DNA of 64,000 bases. Source: Methyloversatilis discipulorum. Its GTDB lineage: Bacteria > Pseudomonadota > Gammaproteobacteria > Burkholderiales > Rhodocyclaceae. Within the stretch, counting starts at the first letter, position 1; every line of letters begins with the position of its first letter. The notes below the pieces were generated by a model. That model was not told the DNA's origin and did no database searches. It saw nothing but the letters and a program-made list of their open reading frames with translations. The stretch lies in assembly GCF_000385375.1 (NCBI RefSeq), contig NZ_ARVV01000001.1, positions 4,092,001 through 4,156,000 on the forward strand, given 5' to 3'. Below are positions 1 through 9,755 of this stretch, one piece after another. The position numbers and the translations under genes were made by a program.

Positions 1-157
1 CGCGGCTGACATCGACGTCGGCGCGCGCGGCGCCGAGCGATGCGTTGGACTGCAGGGCCAGCGTCTGCAGCTGGCCCAGTGTGTAGCGCTCGGCGGCCCC
101 TGCCGCGTGCGCACACAGGCCGAGGGCGGCCAGAAGGGCGATGGCTTTTGTTTTCAT
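1..157 (-). CDS. TolC-family outer membrane efflux protein, N-terminal fragment
   Basis: Only the first 52 codons lie inside the window; the gene continues beyond base 1. The start is the ATG at 155-157. The product begins with a signal peptide (Lys-rich start, then a Leu/Ala-rich core ending near AHAAGA). The mature part begins YTLGQLQTLALQSNASLGAA, the usual opening of TolC-like proteins, where the first periplasmic helix reads roughly leu-x2-ala-leu-x-leu-x-asn-x-leu-x2-ala-arg. Such proteins form the outer membrane channel of RND or type I efflux systems. The small membrane protein gene at 276-599 lies upstream on the same strand. The family call rests on a short fragment. Confidence 0.55.
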   Translation of the reverse strand, partial: MKTKAIALLAALGLCAHAAGAAERYTLGQLQTLALQSNASLGAARADVDVSR

Positions 158-275
158 GAGTCTGATGCCCTGACGGGAACGATGAAACAGGCGAACACGC
201 CTGCGCGCACAGCATGCCGCGCAGGTCGTGAAGAAACGGATATGGACGGCGCCCGCGATGGCGGGCAGCCGCGCG

Positions 276-599
276 TCAGCCCAGCCTGGGCGGGCGCAAT
301 GGAACCCGGTCGGGCTCGGGGTCCTGCAGGACGAGGGCGGAGGCGATCTGTTCGGGACGTGCCTGGCTGCGCGCGCGCTGCGGCACTTCGGCGACGAAAG
401 GGTCCGGCGGATCGCCGGCCAGATCGAGACGGTGCATCAGCGCACCGTAGACGTCGGTCGGTGTTGCGTCGGGAAATTCGAAGGACGCACAGCTCACGCA
501 CTGTTCCGGTGCATCGGCGAGCGCACGCTGCCCGGCCCACAGGGCAGACAGCGCAAACAGCAGTAAACCGATCAACAGGAAGGCTCTGGCGGAACTCAT
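276..599 (-). CDS. Small secreted or membrane-anchored hypothetical protein
   Basis: A 107-residue protein that I do not recognise. Residues 6-24 are strongly hydrophobic (FLLIGLLLFALSALWAG) and would be a signal peptide or one membrane anchor. A C-V-S-C pair follows near residues 34-37. The C-terminal half is rich in Pro and Arg and has no obvious fold. It reads in the same direction as the TolC-like gene, 118 bases upstream of that gene's start, so the two may be one efflux operon. The ribosome site is weak and the codon pattern is ordinary for this genome, so existence of the gene is likely but not certain. Confidence 0.5.
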   Translation of the reverse strand: MSSARAFLLIGLLLFALSALWAGQRALADAPEQCVSCASFEFPDATPTDVYGALMHRLDLAGDPPDPFVAEVPQRARSQARPEQIASALVLQDPEPDRVPLRPPRLG

Positions 600-757
600 G
601 AGGCGTTCGGACGCGCGGCACGGAATTTAAGTTCCCTTTCATGAAACCACTGTTTCAGCTCGCGGTGCAACACGAAACATCACGAAGCAGCTTCCATGCC
701 GGTGGCCGGCCCTGCTTTGGTAGACTGCGCACGCTGTTCTGACCACCGGTAACTTTC

Positions 758-1894
758 ATGCTCAAGCTGTTGCGCTGCACCGCGCTTCTCGTGTCCGCCG
801 CACTTCCGTTCGCCGCTTCCGCCGACCTGATCCCGCCACCCCAGCCCGACGCCAAGGCCTGGCTGCTGATCGACCACGAATCCGGCGCCGTTCTGGCGCA
901 GTCGCGCCCGGACGACAAGGTCGAACCGGCGTCGCTGACCAAGCTGATGACCGCCTACCTGACCTTCAAGTCGCTGAAGAACGGTCAGTTGAAGCCCAAC
1001 CAGGCGGTGCCGGTCAGCGTCGCCGCGTGGAAGACCGGCGGCTCCAAGATGTTCATCGCGCCGGACAAGCCGGTCACCGTCGACGAACTGATCCGCGGCA
1101 TGATCATCCAGTCCGGCAATGACGCCTGCGTTGCGCTCGCAGAAGCGATTGCCGGTTCGGAAGCCGCCTTCGCGCAGATGATGAATGCCGAGGCGAAGCG
1201 TCTGGGCATGTCGGGCACACAGTTCCGCAACTCGACCGGCCTGACCGAGGACGGTCATTACACGACGGCACGCGACCTGGCCATTCTGGCGCGCGCGCTG
1301 ATCCACGATTTCCCCGAGTACTACCCGCTGTACTCGACGCTGGACTACACCTACAACGGTATCAAGCAGGGCAACCGCAATCGCCTGCTGACGATGGACC
1401 GCAGCGTGGACGGCATGAAGACCGGCCACACCGATGCAGCCGGCTGGTGCCTGGTGTCGTCGGCCAAGCGCGAAGACCGCCGCGTCGTGTCGGTGCTGCT
1501 CGGCGCGCCGAACGAGAAGGGCCGTATCGAATCGTCGGCCACGCTGTTGAACTACGGCTTCAACGCCTGGGAAAACGCACGCCTCGCGAGCGCCGAGGAA
1601 GTGCTGGCCACGCCTGCTGTCTACAAGGGCGCTGCCGCCAGCGTGCAGGTCGGTGCGGCCGACGACGCGGTCGTGACGGTACCGCGCGGTCAGGCCGGCA
1701 AAGTGACACGGGAGATCGTCATCACCACGCCGGTGATCGCGCCGATCGCCGTCGGCCAGCAGCTCGGTACGCTGAAGGTGGCGATCGACGGCAAGCCGGC
1801 CGGCGAGTATCCGCTGGTGGCCAAGGTGGCGATCGACGAAGGCGGCTTCTTCCGCCGCATCTGGGACACGATCCGGCTCTGGCTGGGTCTCTGA
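758..1894 (+). CDS. dacA: D-alanyl-D-alanine carboxypeptidase (penicillin-binding protein 5/6 type)
   Basis: A 378-residue periplasmic DD-carboxypeptidase that removes the terminal D-Ala from peptidoglycan pentapeptides and so limits cross-linking. All three active-site motifs of the family are visible: S59-L-T-K62 (nucleophile and base), S119-G-N121 and K221-T-G223. Residues 1-21 form a signal peptide. The C-terminal third is the PBP5-type beta domain, and the last residues (FFRRIWDTIRLWLGL) make the amphipathic helix that anchors these enzymes to the inner membrane. Length matches the family. It stands just upstream of ybeD-lipB-lipA, an arrangement also known from other Proteobacteria. Confidence 0.96.
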   Translation: MLKLLRCTALLVSAALPFAASADLIPPPQPDAKAWLLIDHESGAVLAQSRPDDKVEPASLTKLMTAYLTFKSLKNGQLKPNQAVPVSVAAWKTGGSKMFIAPDKPVTVDELIRGMIIQSGNDACVALAEAIAGSEAAFAQMMNAEAKRLGMSGTQFRNSTGLTEDGHYTTARDLAILARALIHDFPEYYPLYSTLDYTYNGIKQGNRNRLLTMDRSVDGMKTGHTDAAGWCLVSSAKREDRRVVSVLLGAPNEKGRIESSATLLNYGFNAWENARLASAEEVLATPAVYKGAAASVQVGAADDAVVTVPRGQAGKVTREIVITTPVIAPIAVGQQLGTLKVAIDGKPAGEYPLVAKVAIDEGGFFRRIWDTIRLWLGL

Positions 1895-1926
1895 GGAAAA
1901 GGCCCCCACGGGGGCTGCGTCACCCA

Positions 1927-1950
1927 CGGTCGGCTTTGCACAGCCGACCG
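1927..1950. terminator. Strong stem-loop after dacA
   Basis: A perfect 9-bp stem (CGGTCGGCT / AGCCGACCG) with a 6-base loop, 33 bases after the dacA stop. A shorter GC stem (GCCCC / GGGGC) precedes it near 1902-1915. There is no T-run, so it would be an imperfect intrinsic terminator, a 3' stabiliser or an attenuator before ybeD. Confidence 0.45.
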
Positions 1951-2067
1951 GTTACGCGGGCAGCGAGCGATGCTCGCCGAAATCCCCGCTCCACCCCTTG
2001 GGGCGGCCCGGCGGGCGGCGCGTGCCGCACTTGAAAACTGAAATGATGTACGCCAAGGACGAATCGC

Positions 2068-2343
2068 ATGGCCGACGATCCACGTAAGGACACCCTGCTC
2101 GAGTTTCCGTGCGACTTCCCGCTCAAGATCATGGGCGAGCGCCACGACGACTTCGCCCAGGTGGTGGTCGAGGTGGTGCTGCGCCACGCGCCCGACTTCG
2201 ATCCGGCGACGCTGGGCATGCGCCCTTCGTCCGGTGGCCGCTACATCGGCCTGACCGCGACGATCCGGGCGACCTCGAAGGATCAGCTCGACGCGCTGTA
2301 CAGCGAACTGAGCGGCCATCCGATGGTGAAAGTCGTCCTGTGA
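2068..2343 (+). CDS. ybeD: YbeD/DUF493 family protein
   Basis: A 91-residue protein of the UPF0250/DUF493 family, whose fold resembles the ACT-like allosteric domain. It opens with the family pattern of an acidic start, then [14 protein letters not shown], and ends with a short strand (GHPMVKVVL). The gene almost always sits between dacA and lipB in Beta- and Gammaproteobacteria, as here, which supports the assignment. A role linked to lipoate metabolism has been suggested from context, but the biochemical function is not established. lipB follows after 67 bases. Confidence 0.9.
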   Translation: MADDPRKDTLLEFPCDFPLKIMGERHDDFAQVVVEVVLRHAPDFDPATLGMRPSSGGRYIGLTATIRATSKDQLDALYSELSGHPMVKVVL

Positions 2344-2410
2344 GCCCCTTCGTCCGGCCAGCCGGAGAAGAGGCTCACCGTCGGCCGTGCAGCGGCCGGA
2401 AGGACGGCCG

Positions 2411-3031
2411 GTGACCGCCCTCGTCCGCACACTCGGCCGGGCCGACTACACGCCGGTGTGGCAGGACATGCAGGCCTTCACCGCGGCGCGCGGTGCCGAC
2501 ACGCCGGACGAGTTCTGGCAGGTCGAGCACCCACCGGTATTCACGCTGGGCCTGGCCGGCAAGCGCGAACACCTGCTGCGCGACGTCGGCGTGCCGGTGG
2601 TCGACAGCGACCGCGGCGGCCAGGTGACCTATCACGGCCCCGGCCAAGTCGTCATCTACACGCTGATCGACCTCAAGCGCGCCGGCCTCGGCGTGCGCGA
2701 AGTGGTGAACCGCATCGAACAGGCGGTGATCGACCTGCTGGCGACGCACGGCGTCGGCGCGCAGCGACGCCCCGGCGCACCCGGCGTCTATGTCGGCGCG
2801 GGCGACGACGAAGCGAAGATTTCCGCACTGGGCCTGCGCATACGCAACGGCCGCACCTACCACGGCGTTTCGCTGAACGTGGACATGGACCTGACACCGT
2901 TTACCGCGATCAACCCCTGCGGTTACAGTGGGCTGCGCGTCACACAGACGCGCGATCTGGGCATCGCGCTCCCACCGGAGGCGATCTGCCTGCAACTGAC
3001 CGGCGCTTTACAGCGCGCCCTCTATGAATAG
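2411..3031 (+). CDS. lipB: Octanoyl-[acyl-carrier-protein]:protein octanoyltransferase
   Basis: LipB moves octanoate from acyl carrier protein to the lipoyl domains of 2-oxoacid dehydrogenases and the glycine cleavage H protein. The GTG at 2411 is chosen as start because AAGGA lies 7-10 bases upstream; an in-frame ATG at 2387 would add eight residues without a good ribosome site. From the GTG the protein has 206 residues. The family motif R68-G-G-x2-T-x-H-x-P-G-Q79 is intact, as are catalytic Lys136 and Cys170 (in INPCGYSGL). lipA follows 13 bases after the stop, giving a two-gene lipoate operon. Confidence 0.95.
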   Translation: MTALVRTLGRADYTPVWQDMQAFTAARGADTPDEFWQVEHPPVFTLGLAGKREHLLRDVGVPVVDSDRGGQVTYHGPGQVVIYTLIDLKRAGLGVREVVNRIEQAVIDLLATHGVGAQRRPGAPGVYVGAGDDEAKISALGLRIRNGRTYHGVSLNVDMDLTPFTAINPCGYSGLRVTQTRDLGIALPPEAICLQLTGALQRALYE

Positions 3032-3044
3032 GTAAACAGCAGCC

Positions 3045-3998
3045 ATGAGCGACACCGCCTACGACCCGACCGAAAAACAGAAGGGTTCGCTGAAGACCGC
3101 CCGCATCCCGATCAAGGTGGTGCAGGCCGAAACCCTGCGCAAGCCGGACTGGATACGCGTGCGCGCCGCTCGCCACGACAGCCGCTTCGGCGAGATCAAG
3201 CAGATCCTGCGCGACAGCGGCCTGCACACGGTGTGCGAGGAGGCGAGCTGTCCGAACATCGGCGAGTGCTTCGGCGGCGGCACCGCCACCTTCATGATCA
3301 TGGGCGACAAGTGCACCCGTCGCTGCCCCTTCTGCGACGTCGGCCACGGCCGGCCCGACCCGCTGGACGCCGGCGAGCCGGAAAAGCTGGCGAAAACCAT
3401 CGCCGCGCTGAAGCTGAACTACGTGGTCATCACCAGCGTGGACCGCGACGACCTGCGCGACGGCGGCGCCCAGCACTTCGTCGACTGCATACGCGCGGTG
3501 CGCGAGCACTCGCCGCGCACGCAGATCGAGGTGCTGGTGCCGGATTTCCGCGGCCGCCTCGACATTGCGCTGTCGATACTCGACGCGGCGCCGCCGGACG
3601 TGATGAACCACAACCTGGAAACCGTGCCGCGGCTGTACAGGATGGCGCGCCCGGGTTCCGACTACGCGCATTCGCTCGACCTGCTGCGTCAGTTCCGCGC
3701 CCGCCACCCGGAGGTGCCGACCAAGAGCGGCCTGATGCTGGGGCTGGGCGAAACCGACGACGAAATCCTCGAAGTGATGCGCGACATGCGCGCGCACGAC
3801 GTGCAGATGCTGACGCTGGGCCAGTACCTGCAACCTTCGGGCGGTCACCTGCCGGTGCTGCGCTACGTGCATCCGGACACCTTTGCGATGTTCGAACGCG
3901 AAGCGACGGCGATGGGCTTCAGCCACGCCGCCTGCGGCCCGCTGGTGCGCTCCAGCTACCACGCCGACCGCCAGGCGCACGCCGCCGGCGTCGCCTGA
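3045..3998 (+). CDS. lipA: Lipoyl synthase (radical SAM)
   Basis: LipA inserts two sulfur atoms into protein-bound octanoyl groups, completing lipoate made from LipB's product. It has 317 residues. Both iron-sulfur sites are present: the auxiliary cluster Cys64-x4-Cys69-x5-Cys75 ([12 protein letters not shown]) and the radical SAM cluster Cys90-x3-Cys94-x2-Cys97 (CTRRCPFC). The C-terminal R-S-S-Y-H-A motif, whose serine ligates the auxiliary cluster, is also present. The gene converges on the hybrid kinase at 4050, with only 51 bases between stops and no obvious terminator. Confidence 0.97.
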   Translation: MSDTAYDPTEKQKGSLKTARIPIKVVQAETLRKPDWIRVRAARHDSRFGEIKQILRDSGLHTVCEEASCPNIGECFGGGTATFMIMGDKCTRRCPFCDVGHGRPDPLDAGEPEKLAKTIAALKLNYVVITSVDRDDLRDGGAQHFVDCIRAVREHSPRTQIEVLVPDFRGRLDIALSILDAAPPDVMNHNLETVPRLYRMARPGSDYAHSLDLLRQFRARHPEVPTKSGLMLGLGETDDEILEVMRDMRAHDVQMLTLGQYLQPSGGHLPVLRYVHPDTFAMFEREATAMGFSHAACGPLVRSSYHADRQAHAAGVA

Positions 3999-4049
3999 CT
4001 TCCGCCCGGACCGCGTCGGCACGACCGTCGTTGCCGGCGCCGCTGCGCC

Positions 4050-7000
4050 TCAGTCGTCGCGCAGTTCCGGGTGGGCCGACACGAAGGCGCGCAGGATGGT
4101 CAGCGCCTCGGGAAACTCGAAGGCCTCGATCAGGCGGGTCAGCGGATGCACTGCCGCCTCGCCGAACTGCGCCACCAGCGCCGGCTTGAGTTCGCGCCAG
4201 ATGGCGCCGGATTTCATGTCGTCGTGTTCGAGCAGCAGACAGAGCTGGCTGACCAGACTGCGCACGCGCGCGGTCGGCAGGCTGGCGGCATCCGCCTCGG
4301 CGCGCGGCAGGGCGCGGATCTCGTCGCACACAGCGCCTATCTGCACCGCGCAGGCCGCGATGTCGTCGGCGATGGTCTGCACCGCGGCGCCGGCATGCAG
4401 CGCCTGTTCGAGCGCGAGCGCACGGTCGCGCAATGCGTGCGCGCCGATGGTCGCCGCCACGCCCTTCAGCGTGTGCGCGACCCGTTCGGCGAGCAGTCTG
4501 TCGCCGTCCTTGATCGCCTGTCGCAGACGATCGACGTCGCCACTGTGGTTCGCCAGGAACATGTCCAGCACCTGGCGGTAGCCTGCGGCATCGCCACCGA
4601 GCGCGCGCACGCCGACCTCGCGATCGATGACGGCCGGCACCGTCGGCGTCAGCGGCGATGCGTCGGCATGTTCGCCCTCCGGAATCCACTGCGCCAGCGC
4701 GGCGAACATGCGCTCCGGATCGACCGGCTTGACCAGGTGACCGTTCATGCCGACCTCTTCGCAGCGGCGCCTGTCCTCCTCGAAGGCGTTGGCGGTCATC
4801 GCGAGGATGGGCAGCATGCGTCCGGCGTCGGTCGCGCGGATGCGGCGCGTCGCCTCGACGCCGTCCATCACCGGCATCTGCATGTCCATCAGCACGATGT
4901 CGTAATGCGAGCGGGCTACCTTGTCGACCGCCTCCGCGCCGTCGGCGGCGACATCGACCATCAGTCCGGCACCTTCGAGCAGTTCGCGCGCCACCTCCTG
5001 ATTGATCGCATTGTCCTCGACCAGCAGCACGTGGGCGCCGACGCGCACGCGGCGCTGACGGGTGATCGAATCCGGCCGCAGCGCCGCGTCGCCGCGCTGC
5101 AGGCGCACGGTGAACCAGAAGGTGCTGCCTTCGCCCGGCACACTGCTCACGCCGACGTCGCCGCCCATCAGCCGTGCCAGGCGACGGCTGATCACCAGAC
5201 CGAGTCCGGTGCCGCCGTACTTGCGCGTCGTCGCCGCCTCGGCCTGTTCGAAGGCCTCGAACAGCTGGGCCTGCTTCTGCGGCGCGATGCCGATGCCGGT
5301 GTCCTCGACCTCGAAACGCAGCATGACCGAGGTCGGCTGCTCGGCCAGCACCTGCACACGCAAGGTGATGCTGCCGCGCTCGGTGAACTTCACCGCATTG
5401 CTCAGGTAATTGATCAGTATCTGACCGACGCGCATCGGATCGCCGAGCAGCGACAGGCCGGTCAGCCGCGGATCGACTTCCTCCTTCAGCAGCAGCCGCC
5501 TGGAAGCGATGCGGTCCGCCATCATGCTGCGCACGCGGTCCAGCGTCGCCAGCACGCTGAACGGCACTTCCTCCAGTTGCAGGCGGTCGGCCTCGATCTT
5601 CGACAGGTCGAGCACGTCGTTGATGAGCCCGAGCAGGTGCTTGGCGGAAGCGGTGATCTTTTCCAGCTTGTCCAGCTGAGACGGCGCGCTCAGTTCGCGC
5701 CGCAGCAGGTGGGTGAAGCCGATGATGGCGTTCATCGGCGTGCGGATTTCGTGGCTCATGTTGGCGAGGAAGGTCGTCTTCGAGCGGCTCGCCGCCTCGG
5801 CGTCGATGCGGGCGCGTTCCAGTTCGGCGGTGCGGCTGCGCACCAGCTCCTCCAGATGGTGGCGGTGCGCATCGAGTTCGGCCTCGGCCGCCCGCTTGGC
5901 CGTGATGTCGCGGGTGATGCCCTGCAGGAAGGTGATCTGCCCGTGGGCGTCGGTGCGCAGCGTGGTCACCACCTCGGTCATCACGACACGCCCGTCGCGG
6001 CAGGGCTGCGCGATTTCCATCGTCTGCGTGCGCATCGATTCGTCGCCCGCCTTGAAAGCCGCCAGCCGCGCGGCGAAGGCCTCGCTGACGCGGCGGTAGC
6101 TGTCCGGCGTCATGGTGTCCTGCATGCTCTGTCCGAGCACCTCGTCGACCGTGTAGCCGCGCAGCCGCTCGATCGCCTGGCTGATGTAGACGAAGCGCTC
6201 GGCGCGCAGGTCGTACAGCCAGATCACGTCGCTCGAGTTCTCCGACAGCAGGCGGTGCCGCTCCTCGCTCTCGCGCAGACGCCGCTCCGCCTCGCGGCGG
6301 TCGGTCACGTCGCGCAGCACGACGTGCAGCAGCGCGCGCCCATCGTGCTCGATCGCGGTGGCCAGCACCTCGGTCGCCAGTGTTTCGCCGTCGGCGCGCT
6401 GCATCAGCCACTCGAACTGGTGCGATCCCCCTTCCCCCAGCCGACCCATGATCTGCTCGAAGGCCGGTGCCGAGGCGACACCATCCGCCTGCACCGCGGG
6501 CGCGACATCGACCGGCGAGCGCCCGATCAGCTGCGCAGCGTCCTGCATGCGCAGCAGATCGAGGGCGGCGCGATTGACGTCGATGAAGCGCCCGTCCTCC
6601 ATCAGCGCCACCGCCTCGCGCGTGTCCTCGAACAGCTTGCGGAAACGCGCCTCGCTCTCGCGCAAACGCTCTTCCGACTGCCGGCGCTCGGTGATGTCGA
6701 TGTGGGTGCCGCTGATCACCAGCGGGCGCCCGTCCGGCGTGCGCTGCGTCACCCGCCCGCGGTCGGCGATCCACACCCAGTGGCCGGCGCGATGGCGCAT
6801 CCGGACGTCGCACTCGTAATAGTCGGTTTCGCCGGCCAGATGCCGTTCCAGTGCTTCGTTGGCCTGTCGCAGGTCGTCCGGATGGACGAAGCGCGCCCAG
6901 GTGTCTACGGTGAAGGGCTGCAGATCGGACAGCGCATAGCCGAACATGCCGGCCCAGCGCTCGTTGAACACCGCTTCGCCAGTCTGCAGATTCCATTCCC

Positions 7001-8453
7001 AGGTGCCGGCGTGGGTGCCGTCGATGATGTCCTGCAGCCGCTGCCGCTCGCGGTCGAGCTGGGCCGGCACCTTGGAGCGTTCGGTCACATCCCACCAGAT
7101 GTCCGACACGTAGACCCGTCCCTGCACATTCACCGGCTGTACGCTGACCCGCACATCCGTAACCGAGCCGTCGCGGCGCCGGCGGCGCGTGTCGAACTGC
7201 GCCCCGCCGCGCGCAACCACGTCGCGCATCTTCGCGCGCACCGCATCGGGGTCAAGGTCGGCATTGATGTCGGCCAGCGTCAGCGCCGCGAACTCCTCCC
7301 GCGTATAGCCCAGGCCGTTGCATGCAGCGTCGTTGAACTCGACGAAGGCCAGCGTTTCGGCATCGATCAGCGTGATCGAATCGGAAGCCTGAGCGACGAT
7401 GGCGCGGTAGATGTCCTCACGCTGCGCCGCGCGCGCTTCGTCCTCGCGCCGGGCGATGACGCTGGCGATGCGGTCGGCCAGCGCCTCCAGCAGCATGCGC
7501 TCTTCGAGCAGGAAGGGTCCCTCGTCACGCACCGGCATTTCGGTCCGGTAAGCGACGCATATCCGTCCGCGCACTTCGCCACGCAGCAGCAACCGCGCAT
7601 GGATGGACTGCACCGCGCGATCGAAGCCGGACGTGGCGACCGTCTCACCGTCGAGCTCGATAGCGGCCTCCGCCTCGCCCACATGCATGAAGCCGCCAGG
7701 CAACAGACCCGCCACCTCGCGCAGCATGTCGGGCAGCGGCCGGCGCAGGTCCTCGGTGGCGCGGAACACCGCATAGAGGCATCGCTGTTCCTTCACCCGC
7801 TCGGCCAGCGCCTGCTCGATCTCGCGCATCGAGGTGACCTCGCGCGCCAGGCCGAGCACGCCGACCAGCTGCCCGGCGCTGTCGGTGACCGCCGTCTTCG
7901 TGGTCTGGTAGAGGCCCTGCTGACCACCGACGCGGAAGGTAAGCCATTCCTCGTTGATCAGCGGCCGCCCCGCATCGATCGCCGCACGGTCGTGCGCGCG
8001 GAAGAAGTCGGCCAGTTCGCGCTCGACGAAGTCGTAATCGGTGTGTCCGATCAGCTGCGCTTCGGGCACGCCGAGCAGCTGCTCGAAACGCGGATTGCAG
8101 AAGCGAAAGGTGCCGTCGGCATCCTTCAGCCACACCGGATCGGGAATCGCGTTCAGCAGCATGCGCAGACGGCTGCGCTCCTGCTCCAGTTCCACCGCGT
8201 GGCGATCGGCCAGTTCGCGCGCGCGACGCAGGCGTCGGTCGTGCCGCCGCTGCGCCAGCAGCAGCGCGCACACCAGCGCCAGACTGATGCCGAGTACCGG
8301 CAGCAGCACGCGGTGATCGCGCCACAGTTCGTGCAACGTATCGACGGACACCTGCTGCGCCAGCGCCGGCGCGGCGAAAAAGCACAGACAGAGGGCGGCG
8401 GCGGCCGACCGCATCAGGCGAGCGGCGGCAAGGCTCGATATGGACTTCATCAT
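4050..8453 (-). CDS. Membrane hybrid sensor kinase with five PAS domains, receiver and HPt
   Basis: A 1467-residue phosphorelay kinase. Order: signal peptide (1-33), one membrane helix (about 48-67), PAS (about 95-215), a GAF-like stretch (about 235-345), four more PAS units (about 350-465, 475-600, 605-725, 735-855), a dimerisation/phosphoacceptor domain with His901 (SHEIRTPMN), an ATPase domain (N-box near 1017, then DTGIGI and GGTGLGL), a receiver with Asp1190 (LMDMQMPVMDG), and a C-terminal HPt with His1327 (AHTLKG). All phosphotransfer residues are intact. The HD-GYP regulator upstream on the same strand starts 148 bases into its neighbourhood and ends 10 bases before this start, so it is the likely partner. 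The signal is unknown. Confidence 0.93.
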   Translation of the reverse strand: MMKSISSLAAARLMRSAAAALCLCFFAAPALAQQVSVDTLHELWRDHRVLLPVLGISLALVCALLLAQRRHDRRLRRARELADRHAVELEQERSRLRMLLNAIPDPVWLKDADGTFRFCNPRFEQLLGVPEAQLIGHTDYDFVERELADFFRAHDRAAIDAGRPLINEEWLTFRVGGQQGLYQTTKTAVTDSAGQLVGVLGLAREVTSMREIEQALAERVKEQRCLYAVFRATEDLRRPLPDMLREVAGLLPGGFMHVGEAEAAIELDGETVATSGFDRAVQSIHARLLLRGEVRGRICVAYRTEMPVRDEGPFLLEERMLLEALADRIASVIARREDEARAAQREDIYRAIVAQASDSITLIDAETLAFVEFNDAACNGLGYTREEFAALTLADINADLDPDAVRAKMRDVVARGGAQFDTRRRRRDGSVTDVRVSVQPVNVQGRVYVSDIWWDVTERSKVPAQLDRERQRLQDIIDGTHAGTWEWNLQTGEAVFNERWAGMFGYALSDLQPFTVDTWARFVHPDDLRQANEALERHLAGETDYYECDVRMRHRAGHWVWIADRGRVTQRTPDGRPLVISGTHIDITERRQSEERLRESEARFRKLFEDTREAVALMEDGRFIDVNRAALDLLRMQDAAQLIGRSPVDVAPAVQADGVASAPAFEQIMGRLGEGGSHQFEWLMQRADGETLATEVLATAIEHDGRALLHVVLRDVTDRREAERRLRESEERHRLLSENSSDVIWLYDLRAERFVYISQAIERLRGYTVDEVLGQSMQDTMTPDSYRRVSEAFAARLAAFKAGDESMRTQTMEIAQPCRDGRVVMTEVVTTLRTDAHGQITFLQGITRDITAKRAAEAELDAHRHHLEELVRSRTAELERARIDAEAASRSKTTFLANMSHEIRTPMNAIIGFTHLLRRELSAPSQLDKLEKITASAKHLLGLINDVLDLSKIEADRLQLEEVPFSVLATLDRVRSMMADRIASRRLLLKEEVDPRLTGLSLLGDPMRVGQILINYLSNAVKFTERGSITLRVQVLAEQPTSVMLRFEVEDTGIGIAPQKQAQLFEAFEQAEAATTRKYGGTGLGLVISRRLARLMGGDVGVSSVPGEGSTFWFTVRLQRGDAALRPDSITRQRRVRVGAHVLLVEDNAINQEVARELLEGAGLMVDVAADGAEAVDKVARSHYDIVLMDMQMPVMDGVEATRRIRATDAGRMLPILAMTANAFEEDRRRCEEVGMNGHLVKPVDPERMFAALAQWIPEGEHADASPLTPTVPAVIDREVGVRALGGDAAGYRQVLDMFLANHSGDVDRLRQAIKDGDRLLAERVAHTLKGVAATIGAHALRDRALALEQALHAGAAVQTIADDIAACAVQIGAVCDEIRALPRAEADAASLPTARVRSLVSQLCLLLEHDDMKSGAIWRELKPALVAQFGEAAVHPLTRLIEAFEFPEALTILRAFVSAHPELRDD

Positions 8454-8462
8454 CGGCGCGAC

Positions 8463-9605
8463 TCAGGCGGTTGCGTTCAGGGTCTGCTCGGCCAGGTCGG
8501 CGTAGCGCGCGGAAATGGCTGCGAACTCGTCGAGATGTGCAAGGTAGGCGTCGACGACGTCCGGATCGAAATGCTGGCCACGCCCCTCGGTGATGATGGC
8601 GGTCGCCCGATCGAGCGGAAAGGCCGGCTTGTAGGCGCGCTTGCTGATCAGCGCGTCGAACACGTCGGCCAGCGCCATCAGGCGCGCCGGCAGCGGAATG
8701 GCCTCGCCGGCCAGCCCTTCCGGGTAGCCGCTGCCGTCCCACTTCTCGTGGTGGTAATGCGCGATGTCCATCGCGATGTAGAGGAAATCCAGCGCCTCGC
8801 GCTCCTCCTGGTCGCAGATGGCGCGCCAGATTGCGTCCGATCCCTGACGGGCGTGGGTCTTCATGATTTCCCACTCGTCGGGCGTGTGCTTGCCCGGCTT
8901 GTGCAGGATGTGATCGGGAATCGCCACCTTGCCGATGTCGTGCAGCGGCGCCGCCTTCGTATAGGTTTCGACCAGCGCCGGCGTCAGTTCGCCGGCGTAG
9001 CGCGGCGTCGTCGCCAGCGCCCGGGCCAGCACATTCACATAGGCCTGGGTGCGCAGGATGTGATTGCCGGTCTCGTCGTCGCGCGCCTCGGCGATGCTGG
9101 CGAGCGCGCGCATGCTCACGTCCTGTACCACCTGGTTCTGCCGCATGCGGCGGGCGATCTCGGCTTCCAGCCAGGCGTTCTGGTCGCGCATGCGATCGCG
9201 CGCCTCTTTCAGTTCGAGTTGCCCGCGCACGCGTGCCAGCACGATGGCCGGGCGCACCGGCTTGGTGATGTAGTCGACCGCGCCGAGTTCGAGGCCGTGC
9301 GCCTCGTCCTCGGTGCTGTCGAGCGCAGTGACGAAAATGACCGGCAGTTCGCGCGTGCGCGGATCTGCGCGCAGACGGCTGATCACCTCGTAGCCGTCCA
9401 TCTCCGGCATCATCACGTCGAGCAGCACCAGATCCGGCCACGGATCGGTGGTCGCGGCGGCCAGCGCACGCGCGCCTGAACTGGCGACACGGACGCGGTA
9501 GTGAGGCATCAGGATTTCGCCGAGCACGGTCAGATTTTCCGGCGTGTCATCGACCAGAAGCAGGGTCTTCTGCGGGGTGGTCGCCGCGCCCTGGTGTGGG
9601 TTCAC
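8463..9605 (-). CDS. Response regulator with HD-GYP phosphodiesterase domain
   Basis: About 380 residues from the GTG start at 9603-9605, which has GGGAGA 8 bases upstream; an in-frame ATG at 9641 would add 12 residues without a comparable site. The N-terminal receiver has phosphoacceptor Asp63 (LLDVMMPEMDG). The output domain is HD-GYP, the type that hydrolyses cyclic di-GMP: the His222-Asp223 pair lies in HDIGKVAIPD and the GYP motif near residue 294 (GSGYPEG). It is encoded just upstream of the multi-PAS kinase and ends 9 bases before it, so the two are probably co-transcribed, with the kinase phosphorylating this protein to tune cyclic di-GMP. Confidence 0.93.
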   Translation of the reverse strand: MNPHQGAATTPQKTLLLVDDTPENLTVLGEILMPHYRVRVASSGARALAAATTDPWPDLVLLDVMMPEMDGYEVISRLRADPRTRELPVIFVTALDSTEDEAHGLELGAVDYITKPVRPAIVLARVRGQLELKEARDRMRDQNAWLEAEIARRMRQNQVVQDVSMRALASIAEARDDETGNHILRTQAYVNVLARALATTPRYAGELTPALVETYTKAAPLHDIGKVAIPDHILHKPGKHTPDEWEIMKTHARQGSDAIWRAICDQEEREALDFLYIAMDIAHYHHEKWDGSGYPEGLAGEAIPLPARLMALADVFDALISKRAYKPAFPLDRATAIITEGRGQHFDPDVVDAYLAHLDEFAAISARYADLAEQTLNATA

Positions 9606-9755
9606 TGGGTGTCTCCCGTGTTGTGTCCGGGGCGCAGGCACCGGTCGGACGCCCGCGCCAGTTCTGTCGATGATCTTACTCCGCCCCTATGCGGCCGACA
9701 GCAAAACAGTGTGCCGACGCGGCTTTGCGGCGCATGAGACGACGAGGGAAAGACG

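Noticed and set aside
680..1927. 415-codon minus-strand frame opposite dacA
   Set aside because: dacA has all catalytic motifs; the opposite frame has none.
4071..9479. Very long open frame (1802 codons) on the plus strand, opposite the hybrid kinase and HD-GYP genes
   Set aside because: It is the antisense shadow of two well-supported genes in GC-rich DNA; the translation is His/Arg/Gln/Ala-rich with no domain.
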